Of a stretch of DNA of 64,000 nt, positions 55,985-64,000 are shown one piece after another. The stretch is from Triglochin maritima. Lineage: Eukaryota; Streptophyta; Magnoliopsida; Alismatales; Juncaginaceae. The notes under the pieces are model-generated. The model was not told the DNA's origin. It saw nothing but the letters and a program-made list of their open reading frames with translations, and made no database searches. Within the stretch, counting starts at the first letter, position 1. Each line of letters opens with the position of its first letter. The stretch lies in the NCBI GenBank assembly GCA_963682175.1, contig OY821771.1, positions 29,842,201 to 29,906,200 of the forward strand. Reading direction: 5' to 3'. Both the position numbers and the translations under genes were made by a program.

Positions 55985-56795
55985 ATCTCCCCATTTTTGA
56001 TGATGGCAAATCTATATCTTAATACTTTAGATTCAATTTAAGTTCTCCCCTTTTCTATATGATTGCCCCCCCTTCATATATCAAACTATGCATGTATAAG
56101 ATACCCCCTAACAATATGCATAATATGAGTAAATTGAAGCTCAATCCTTATCATTCCCCCCTTTGGCATCAATCAAATGCAAACAATACAAGCATATGAT
56201 GTAAAAGTATATGAATACATAATTCTCCCCCATAATTAGATGATATAACATTATATGCTCCCCTATCACTAAGGCCTAAAAGCTATGATGTATGATATCA
56301 ATTAAGCATGTAACAATCCTATATTAGAACCAAATATTAAAGTTTAGGAGGATTGAAAATATTACCCAACTTTTGATCCTCGATTTGGTATTGGTTCCAA
56401 TCTCCTTTCCATAGCGACGACGACTTTATGAGTTCGATCCAAATGATTTCTTTGAAGCTTGGAATCGATCTTTTATTGACTGAACTGATCGCTACCGATT
56501 CTCCTCCTTCTAAGTACCTACAAGTGAAAATTTTGGTACCCAAACAACCTTGGGTCCTTTGACATTAGTTTTTCGTACCCAAACCATTTTGGTCTTAGGT
56601 GCCCAAACACTTGAGGAACTCTTATTCACAAAGAAATGCTTTCCATTCAATGTAGTATGACTAACATGGTTTTTGTAGTTGTTAACACAATAGCCTATAC
56701 CACTTATTTAAAGATTGTCTTTGTGTACCAATAAGTCTATCAAACATTTCTTTTCCCTTTGTAAATCTTTCAATATCATTTTGTAATTGAACATT
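55985..56795 (-). pseudogene. Sirevirus-like internal remnant: end of Gag and polypurine region
   Basis: On the minus strand 56795-56700 continues the Gag reading (NDIERFTKGKEMFDRLIGTQ) and 56610-56520 holds the typical late-Gag phrases VWAPKTKMVWVRK and GPKVVWVPK. Downstream to 55985 the text is rich in purine tracts on the minus strand (several GGGGG and GGGGAGAA runs at 56230-56040), as in Sireviruses, which carry several polypurine tracts before the 3' LTR. Protease, integrase, RT and RNase H are missing. Interrupted at 56795 by the CACTA element. Confidence 0.75.
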
Positions 56796-57579
56796 CACTA
56801 CAAGAAACTAGACCTACAACCACGGTAGGTCTATCCGTGGCTGTAAGATCGGTCACTGACAGATGAATCAACAACGAATAAGAAAGAATCATCTACGGTT
56901 AAATCTCATGGTTAAAAAGTTAACCATAAATGTTAAAAAAACCCTCGACTCCTCAGTCCTCACCCAAACCCAACCATATCCCCAAACCCCCAAAACGTGT
57001 CTCCCACCTTAAAATCGCCGCCTCCCACTGCCACCGCCACTCCTCGCCATCGTGGTTCCCATTGCCGCTCTTCGTCGTTGCGACTGCAACCACCGCTCCT
57101 CGTCGTTGCGACTACCACTTCCTTCTCCCTCGTTGCTTCTTCCACCACTGGCTTCTTCTTCCCTAATTTTTGGGTAAAATTGTCCTAAATGTTCGATTTT
57201 AGGGTTAGATGCGATTTTGGTTGGTTGGTTGCGGTATTTGTTGTATTAGAGTTTGGATGTTGTGAGGGTTAAGTGTTTTGCTGGAATTTAAGGTTTATGT
57301 TTGTAATGAACGGACGAAGATCGACTCCTTTAGTGTTTATTTTGATTTTCTGTTAAGAGTTTAGATTCTCATTAGCACTAGTTCTTTTTTAACAATTGTT
57401 CTATTTAAGGTTTTAATTTCTTGAAGTTGTAATTTAGCTGCCCAAGTTCCTTAAGTTTGCTTATTTTTGTTAGCCATACAGTTCGAGTTGTGTATCACTT
57501 ATTTTTGTTTAAATCCCGTGTTTATTGGCTTTTGTGAGGGCTACAAACTAATTAGGTTTAGGTGTTTGTTTTCGAACTT

Positions 57580-58242
57580 ATGCCTATGGAACCTTCGATA
57601 AAGTCACTTTTGAACCAGGAGAAGAAGTTGAAACTTGTTGGAGATTTGTCTGAAACAAGAGATGTTTCAATTGTGAACAAGTAAGAAAACATCTTTTATT
57701 CCTTTTCTTTTGTGTATTTTTAGTGTTCGCAAACCAATTTAGGGAAGAATAGAAGAACTTCAAGGATAATAAATTTATTTTTTGTTTAAGTTTAAAAAAA
57801 TGAAAATGGAGTGTTTATTTTGAAGTACGTTTGAATCACTCTCAGAAGTGAGACTGCTGTTTAAATTGATTAATTTTGTTTTTGATTCTCTTTGTGTTAT
57901 TTTTTTTACTTGGGGTTATATTTGATATAAAAACAAATTTGTGTGGGTAAAAGCAAGTGATTTACTAGATTGGAGAACACTCGATGTAACAACAAAAAAT
58001 TGTGGATTAAAGCTATTGGTCTAATAAATTGGAGAACATGCAAACTTGCTATTTGCCTATTTCTTATTATATTCATCTGATATATATATATTTTTTTACA
58101 TTTCAGAGAAGAGTGTGAGCAGGCTTTGAATGAGCATTACCGTCTAAGATATGATGATGTACAAGATGAAGCTGCAGCACAAAAGTTGGAGCACCTTTCT
58201 GAGGCTTTCAACAAATTGGAAACTCAACAAAAGGAAGCAGAG
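57580..58242 (+). pseudogene. Captured host-gene exons inside the CACTA element
   Basis: Exon a 57580-57680 (MPMEPSIKSLLNQEKKLK..., ends AACAA|GTAAG) and exon b 58107-58242 (acceptor TTTTTTTACATTTCAG; EECEQALNEHYRLRYDD..., ends GCAGAG|GTT). Joining them keeps one frame for 79 codons with phase-2 then phase-0 junctions, and both codon choice and helix-rich, charged composition look like real protein. A GC-rich, Ser/Thr/Pro-like stretch at 56940-57180 may be a further piece (5' part of the same or another gene). I do not recognise the protein. The following intron is hit by the TRIM at 58365. Confidence 0.55.
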
Positions 58243-58364
58243 GTTGATTCCATACCAACCGAAGCCGGCTTATTTTTATTATTATCATAGTGATACATGC
58301 ACTATTCTGAAATTATGGTTGGTTGTTCTTGTTGTAGATTCCCGATTATTTGTGATGCAAAATT

Positions 58365-59230
58365 TGTAAAACCCTTAAGTTTAGTCCCACATTGCTTAAC
58401 ATGAGAATGTTGTGTGGGATATAAAGATATGAGTTCACTACCATAACACTTACCAACTTAAGTTTTGTGGCAATAAGTGGGTGTTGTGGGTCAGTGGGCA
58501 CATGGGTGACGGACCGGGACCCTGGCTCGATGCGGGTTCGGGGACGGGACGTTACAGATGGTATCAGAGCCTAAACTAGCCGTAATTGTGGGAACTAAGT
58601 GCTACACCTAAAGGGTGGGAGCCACCTCTAGAATCCCACAACGCCTGGTGACTGAGTGGCTTGACACTGACGAGGACGTCAGGTATTCAAGTGGGGTAGG
58701 TTGTAAAACCCCCAAGTTTAGTCCCACATTGCTTAACATGAGAATGTTGTGTGGGATATAAAGACATGAGCCCACTACCATAATACTTACCAACTTAAGT
58801 TTTGTGGCAATAAGTGGGTGTTGTGGGTCAGTGGGCACATGCGTGACGGACCGGGACCCGGGCTCGATGCGGGTTCGGGGACGGGAAGTTACAGATGGTA
58901 TCAGAGCCTAAACTAGCCGTAATTGTGGGAACTAAGTGCTACATCTAAAGGGTGGGAGCCACCTCTAGAATCCCACAACGCCTGGTGACTGAGTGGCTTG
59001 ACACTGACGAGGACGTCAGGTATTCAAGTGGGGTAGGTTGTAAAACCCCCAAGTTTACTCCCACATTGCTTAACATGAGAATGTTGTGTGGGATATAAAG
59101 ACATGAGCCCACTATCATAACACTTACCAACTTAAGTTTTGTGGCAATAAGTGGGTGTTGTGGGTCAGTGGGCACATGGGTGACGGACCGGGACCCGGGC
59201 TCGATGCGGGTTCGGGGACGGAACGTTACA
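58365..59230 (+). mobile_element. TRIM retrotransposon with three LTRs and two internal regions
   Basis: LTRs of exactly 192 bp at 58365-58556, 58702-58893 and 59039-59230, each TGTAAAACCC...GTTACA. Two internal regions of exactly 145 bp (58557-58701 and 58894-59038), each beginning with the tRNA-Met primer site TGGTATCAGAGCC (two bases after the LTR) and ending with the purine tract GTGGGGTAGG. The outer ends are flanked by a perfect 5-bp duplication AAATT (58360-58364 and 59231-59235). No coding capacity. The two internal regions differ at one site by eye, the LTRs at a few. Confidence 0.96.
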
Positions 59231-59235
59231 AAATT

Positions 59236-60000
59236 TCTCTTGAGTTATTCCGTGATCCAGTAATTTCTCCGAGCGACATTACGTATGAAAGGTCATTGTT
59301 TTTTTATCACATCCAAAACGCAGCATCATCACTTCATGTTTCTACTGCATTACTCTGAGTAGCATTACGTAAGAAAGGCAAGTCTCATTTCTTTTCATGT
59401 TCGTTTTACTTGGATATGTTTTGTTAAATCCCACCATTAAACACTTGTCAAAACATCTAGCAATTCCAAAACCAATGGTAAATGCATCATGTAAGTTGAT
59501 AGCTGATTCTTCTTTGGACCATTAATTATCACCTCAGGTTTTACATGTTTTTCTCTCTTTGGACCAGATTTCAGAAAATCGCATCTAGGAGTTAGTGGAA
59601 TTGGTTTCAAAACATGATTGATGTTATTCTGGAGTGCAGCTACACATGATACTTATATATCATTGTCCAAAAGTTAATTCTTAAGTTTTCTTTTATGTAA
59701 TTGTCCGATGTTATTATGGACATGATTGATTTTATTCTTAAATTTCTTTTCAAAGTTACACCAACAAGACATGAGGAACACATTTGTTATTTGATGGTTA
59801 TTGTGATAATTTTGATACATTGATCTTATTGTGCTTGTGTCTTTGTGGTGGTGCTGTGAATGTTTGTGTTTATGACTTGGTGGTGGTGTTATGGATGAAT
59901 ATGTGAATGTATTGGTTGTCAATCGTGGAGGACTTGGGATGTAATGTGGTTTAGGATTAGGGATTAATATTGGTTTTTTTAGTAAATAAACCATTTAGCC
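59236..60000. other. Right arm of the CACTA element, non-coding
   Basis: No gene supported. It may include the continuation of the captured gene's intron and further exons, but none is clear. Ends with the subterminal CCGTGGCTA repeats. Confidence 0.5.
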
Positions 60001-60219
60001 ACGGGAATTATCCGTGGCTAAAAGATTTTCCCCCCGCCATTTCTTCCCTCCAAATCTAATTTGTGACGGTTCCTATTCATCACAACATTCGTGGCTAATT
60101 GGATTTAGAGACCGCGGAAATAGTGACGGAAATTATCCGTGGCTAAAAGTGTATTGCAACGGATGATAGGCTTTAGTGACGGATTTTTACCGTGGCTAAA
60201 ACGTTAAATTCTTGTAGTG

Positions 60220-60534
60220 ATTCTTAGCGATTAGATCTTGAATATCATCACTACATGAAGGTTTTGCATTTAGAGTTGCAATTTCATCAATCAAATGAGT
60301 GTTCTCTAATGCAATTTTATCATGACTAGCAAGCAATTCATTCTTCTCATTCATGATAGATTCAATTTGAGAATGTAGCTCATTGATTTTCTTTCTTGCT
60401 AGTTTGTTCTTTTGACAAATTTTCTCAAAATTTTCAAGCAATTCATTCAATTCACATTGAAGTTCATTATATGCATTTGAATTATTTGAATCAATTGAAT
60501 CGCGACTAGAGCAAGAGGATACCTCACTATGACC
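60220..60534 (-). pseudogene. Sirevirus-like Gag coiled-coil segment
   Basis: Minus strand from 60534: SSCSSRDSIDSNNSNAYNEL, then a long helical, Lys/Glu/Asn-rich stretch (LNELLENFEKICQKNK, ARKKINELHSQIE, NEKNELLASHDKIALEN), as in Sirevirus Gag C-terminal halves. It is cut at 60220 by the CACTA element and continues at 56795. On its 5' side it joins directly to LTR-like sequence at about 60535, without a primer site or N-terminal Gag, so a deletion has removed those. Confidence 0.7.
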
Positions 60535-60880
60535 CTCGAATCACTAGATAAATGCGGAATTAAAAATACTAATCGAAGGATTAAGAGATAAAACGTGCAA
60601 TCCTCAAAATCGACGACACCGGAGTTAAGAGAGAGGTTTAACACCCACACCCGGGTCCTAGTCCTCCTCGCAAGCCTCGCTCGATGACCCGAGCCTTGCC
60701 TACGGTTCCACTAATCGATCTCCGTTCTGGGCCGAGATCAACGTTGTTTCAACTCTGAGCCTCCTGAACAACCTCGCCTCGCTCGTGTCTCCTCTCACAA
60801 TCCGAGATGGAGCTTCCTCGAAGCTTTACAACACAATGATTCTTTGATGTGGAAGTTGAATCACAATCTAACACTCTATA
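60535..60880 (-). repeat. Sirevirus-type LTR, partial, cut by Athila copy 2
   Basis: Matches 54483-54825 closely (AATCACTAGATAAATGCGG, GACGACACCGGAGTT, CTCGCAAGCCTCGCTCGAT, ACAATGATTCTTTGATGTGG). In orientation and position it is the 5' LTR of the minus-strand Sirevirus-like element. It stops at 60880, mid-LTR, at the insertion of Athila copy 2. Confidence 0.82.
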
Positions 60881-62287
60881 TGATTGACATCATTTCATGC
60901 TTATATTTGTATCTTATATCCATTATCTTTCACCTAAACAATGTTATGTTACGAGTTTTATGTTTAGTTTTCAGGAATAAATAGGTTTGAAGAGATGAAG
61001 CATAAAAAACCCAAAAGCTGGGAAAAAGGACTGAATTGTGAGATCTGGGGACTAAGATGCAAGGGAGAAGGACCTGAATGTAAGACAGAAGGACCTAATA
61101 GCAAAACAGAATACTCCACACCATCATGGGGAGTATTTTAACAATTCGATTCGGGTCGGAGCTCCAACAAACCAAGTGAAGGCATCCAAGACCAGCAAAT
61201 ATACCAAGAAAAGCCCACAACAAAAATGAGTAGGATCTGAACCATATAGACCGCCAATTGGTGGTCCAAGACCGCTAATTGGTGGTCCATTTTGGCCCAA
61301 ATACGCTAAAAGTTCTCCAGCACATGTATTAGAGGATGTTTATGCTATTTTTGGTATCTGTTTAGTCCCACATCGGGGGATTGTCCCAGTTTGCCTTTTT
61401 CCATGACTATAAATAGAACTCTTCACCTTCCATTGTAATGACTCCATATTTTAAGTGGCTATTCTTCCTACTAGAAGTGAGGCCTTGAAGAACACACTAA
61501 AGTAGGAGGATGCTACTTTTAATGTGAGTCATTTTAATACAAGTTTTCTTTATTATGTTGTTTGTTTTATGTTTCTTGTTTTGCTTTGCTTAATCTCATT
61601 TCATTAGTTTTATTAGATTAGTTAATATGCTTTCCTTGTTTAGTTTAATAATTAGTGTAATGTTTAGTGAGTAGTTCCATCCCCTTTGGGGGTGGAGTAG
61701 ATGTACATACATGCAAATGAGAATGGATTGAATGCTTTATTTCCAATGTGTTGATAAAACATGAATGTATGCTTGCTTGTTTAGGATAGAATTTATAACT
61801 TGATGAGTTTTGTCAAAATGATTAGACACCTCTCATGCTTGTTTAGGTTCTGAAATAAACATCTTGCATAAGTAAATGTTAATCAACTAAGTTGGTGAAT
61901 AGATTGATAGGTTTTGCCACAACATTTAGACACTTCCTATGCATGATGACACCACCTTAATTTGTGCTTAACGAATGTGTTCAACACCCACCTCTTTGCT
62001 TGTGTGCACTCACTCCACCCCTTAGGGGTTTTCCCATATCTGTATTCCAGCATTCTTCTTTTGTTCTTAGCTTAGTTGTCATTTCATTGGTTGTTTCTTT
62101 CGTTCGCATTTCATACTTCTTAGCGTAGTTTAGTGTAGAGTAGCATAATCAATCTTTCTCCCCCAATTTTTGCCACTTGATTTCTGATAAACAATAGGAT
62201 GCTCACCTCCCTGAGGACGACCCGTAGTTGTCACCGCTCCATCGCGGTCGTGCACTTCCGGTTTAAATAAAACGATCAACAAGTTTT

Positions 62288-62305
62288 TGGCGTCGTTGTC
62301 GGGGA
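62288..62305 (+). other. Primer binding site of Athila copy 2
   Basis: TGGCGTCGTTGTCGGGGA, two C-to-T changes from the copy-1 site, seven bases after the LTR end at 62281. Confidence 0.88.
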
Positions 62306-63431
62306 GGTGCCAGTCCAGATTCTTGTTTGGACGATTCGAGTGGATTTAACTTTTGTCTTGTAGTTTTATTTGTTTCAGGAGACTCACATTGAGAAGGGGA
62401 AGCATCTGGTGAAGTTTGGAGCCGTTCGGAGAGAAGAAGACCGCCAATCAGCGGCCTACAACCGCCAACTGGCGGTCTGGTTCTGTGGAGTTTTTCTTTA
62501 TCTGATATAATGATATGGGACTCGATTTGGCATGTTTTGACGTATAGTTTGTCCCCAGATCAATAATCAAACCTCCTTTAAGCAACTTAGACCCTAAAAC
62601 TCAAAGCAAAAGATTAGGCATTCTTGTTGTTTAGGTCATTTAGATTGTCTTTTATCTTAGCTTTATTTTCTGTTGCTGAGAGCTGGCGTGAGGTACGCAC
62701 CTTCTACTCTCATTCATGCATTTCGTATGAACATGCATTAGTTAGTAGGAAGTGCATTGAAACAAGTGTGAGTTGAGCGTTTGTTTGGAGAGTTGATTGC
62801 TAGATTTAGACTACAAAACGCTACTAAGGAGGGGCTGTCCCGTAAAAGATAAGGTGGGGGATTTCATCACCCTTTCCTTCGCCCCACAAACCACACTAAT
62901 AAAGAGCCTAATTTTAAAAATCAAGTAGACATTGGCCCTAAGGATTTCGGGCGCATTAGGAGAGTGATCTGGTCCCGACCATCATGACCTGATTGGTGTT
63001 GCCCACTTTGTCGATAGTAGGAGAGACGAGATCCCCAGATCTTGGCTCACTTGCTGGGCTTTGTGGTCCTCTTCGTAGGGAGGTGAGGCGTGTTGAGGCT
63101 GTGTGACCTCGCAGTTAGGCGTCGTGTAGCTGTAAGGACCTATAGCGACCTTAGGATTGCTTGAGCCTTGTTTGCTTGTGTGCTTCTACCGTTACCCATC
63201 CACCGTAGCATAATGACTTCTTCCCTTCTCCCCTGAGTCATTCTTTCTCTCCTGTGTTCCCTCGTCTTCTCTTCTACGTACATTCTTTTTAAAAAAAATT
63301 GTGTGTGTGCACCTTTGTGCATGTTTTCGTGGACACGAGACGAGAGTTTTTTTACGAGGAGCGTTTTCAATCCGGATTCGGTCATCGATTTCTCGACAAC
63401 TTCCTCTCGTGTCGCACGTAGTCCGGGTTCA
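62306..63431 (+). other. Athila copy 2 untranslated leader
   Basis: No gene. Collinear with 8035-9219. Carries the palindrome theme at 62450-62479 (GACCGCCAATCAGCGG, ACCGCCAACTGGCGGTC). A deletion relative to copy 1 removes about 60 bases near 62480-62510 and another near 62637. Confidence 0.8.
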
Positions 63432-64000
63432 ATGGCTGCTAATTTCCGTGTGGAGGAGCAGTTGCTGGACCCACCCGTTCCACCAGTGCTTCCAGTTGTC
63501 GTTCCCATACTCTACGTGATTGATGCTACCCGAGCCGTACGACTCTACCCTCATGCATCGTATTACCAGAGGCTAATGGGAACCATTTTGAGGTTAAACC
63601 TCAATTCATTTCCATGCTCCCTCATTTCACTGGGAAAGGTGACCCCTATATCTTTCTCAGGGAATTTGAGGAGGTCTGTGCTATGTTCAAGCTGCAACAA
63701 CTTAGCACAGACTCCATCCATCCTAGGCTTGTCCCCTTTGCGCTGAAGGATGACGCCAAGAAGTGGTTGTACAGCAACCAGGCGAATGCCTTGAGGACTT
63801 GGGATGAGTTTCAATCTACATTCCTCAAGAAATATTTTCCAAATCATCAGACTCAAAAATTGAGGAACGAAATCAATTCGTTCTATCAACATGAGACCGA
63901 ACCATTCCATGCATACTTAGAGAGGTTCAAGGAGCTACTATCCTCACGGCCACACCATGGCATCGAGTTGTGGCGCCTTTGTCAGATTGTTTACAAAGGT
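63432..64000 (+). pseudogene. gag: Athila copy 2 Gag, front part, frameshifted
   Basis: Starts MAANFRVEEQLLDPP at 63432, equivalent to the copy-1 start at 9220. A one-base loss near 63510 relative to copy 1 shifts the frame; the gag core is intact in the other frame from about 63575 (PHFTGKGDPYIFLREFEEVC, DDAKKWLYSNQ, RTWDEFQSTFLKKYFP, RPHHGIELWRLCQIVYKG) and runs off the window at 64000. Confidence 0.88.

Larger units (their letters stand above)
56796..60219. mobile_element. Non-autonomous CACTA transposon carrying exon-like sequence
   Basis: 3424 bp with terminal inverted repeats CACTACAAGAA (56796-56806 and, reversed, 60219-60209) and a perfect 3-bp duplication ATT (56793-56795 and 60220-60222). 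Both ends show the subterminal motif CCGTGGCTA / CCGTCACTA in several copies (56822-56860; 60000-60200). No transposase. Without the TRIM inside it the element is 2558 bp. It interrupts the Sirevirus-like gag in such a way that the two gag halves face each other across it. Confidence 0.93.
60881..64000 (+). mobile_element. Athila-type Ty3/Gypsy retrotransposon, copy 2 (runs off the window)
   Basis: Same family as the element at 6611-18693, same strand. 5' LTR 60881-62281 (1401 bp) with TATA box near 61410; palindrome pair 61247-61290 eroded (GGTGGTCC in place of GGCGGTCT). Expected left target duplication CTATA (60876-60880); the right flank is outside. Only the LTR, primer site, leader and front of gag are in view. 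Confidence 0.93.

Noticed and set aside
58559..58571. tRNA gene fragment
   Set aside because: TGGTATCAGAGCC is only the primer site complementary to the tRNA-Met 3' end, directly after an LTR end; no cloverleaf can be formed around it.
58365..59230. Cassandra-type TRIM with 5S rRNA promoter
   Set aside because: The 192-bp LTR has no 5S-like A box / C box sequence that I can recognise.

Overview
This is nuclear DNA of a flowering plant, from a gene-poor, transposon-dominated (probably heterochromatic) region. The evidence is the mix of plant retrotransposon lineages: Athila-type and Tekay/Del-type Ty3/Gypsy elements, Sirevirus-like and other Ty1/Copia elements, and an RTE-type LINE. With them are plant CACTA and hAT DNA transposons and a TRIM. 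The species cannot be fixed from sequence alone. I see no rRNA, tRNA gene, CRISPR array or bacterial-type operon. Almost every long reading frame belongs to a mobile element, and nearly all are broken.

Layout. 1-4374: Copia pol remnant (minus), decayed Athila-type LTR (minus), the front part of a LINE reverse transcriptase, and a truncated Sirevirus-type LTR. 4375-21583: a damaged minus-strand Athila family, into which a structurally complete 12.1 kb Athila element (6611-18693, plus strand, target duplication AAGCA) has inserted. 21584-26371: truncated Tekay element (minus) with its 5' LTR. 26372-27243: the back part of a LINE reverse transcriptase, plausibly the other half of the one at 2301-3065. 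27549-29063: solo Sirevirus-type LTR (target duplication ATCCA). 29112-29631: small hAT-like element. 30283-35294: second truncated Tekay element (minus). 35365-36603: Copia pol remnant (minus). About 36955-40197: a Tekay-family LTR. 40567-45512: a CACTA-like element carrying a broken hAT transposase gene. 46228-48137: solo Tekay-type LTR (target duplication AATAA) inside a low-copy repeat that recurs at 48786 and 53970. 51223-53551: the only candidate non-retroelement gene, minus strand, three exons, with an intron that is almost entirely a 22-bp minisatellite. 54465 to the end: a deep nest. A TRIM with three LTRs sits in a CACTA element carrying spliced exon-like sequence, which sits in a Sirevirus-like element, whose 5' LTR is cut by a second Athila copy that runs off the window.

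How the parts work. In the Athila element the LTR supplies promoter and termination signals, a tRNA-Asp-type primer site follows it, then gag, protease, reverse transcriptase, RNase H and integrase in one frame, a third ORF of unknown role, and two polypurine-type tracts. All catalytic signatures are readable, but in-frame stops and one frameshift make this copy non-functional. Tekay and Sirevirus remnants show the same gene orders in pieces.

The least explained signal is non-coding. The palindrome CGGTCGACCG and its derivatives are densely repeated in LTRs of two unrelated superfamilies (Tekay Gypsy and Sirevirus-like Copia), while the Athila family carries a different palindrome built around GACCGCCAATTGGCGGTC at LTR, leader and 3' positions. 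Other notable structures are the LTR-internal-LTR-internal-LTR TRIM with a perfect target duplication, the minisatellite-filled intron, and the three copies of a low-copy repeat each interrupted by a different transposon.
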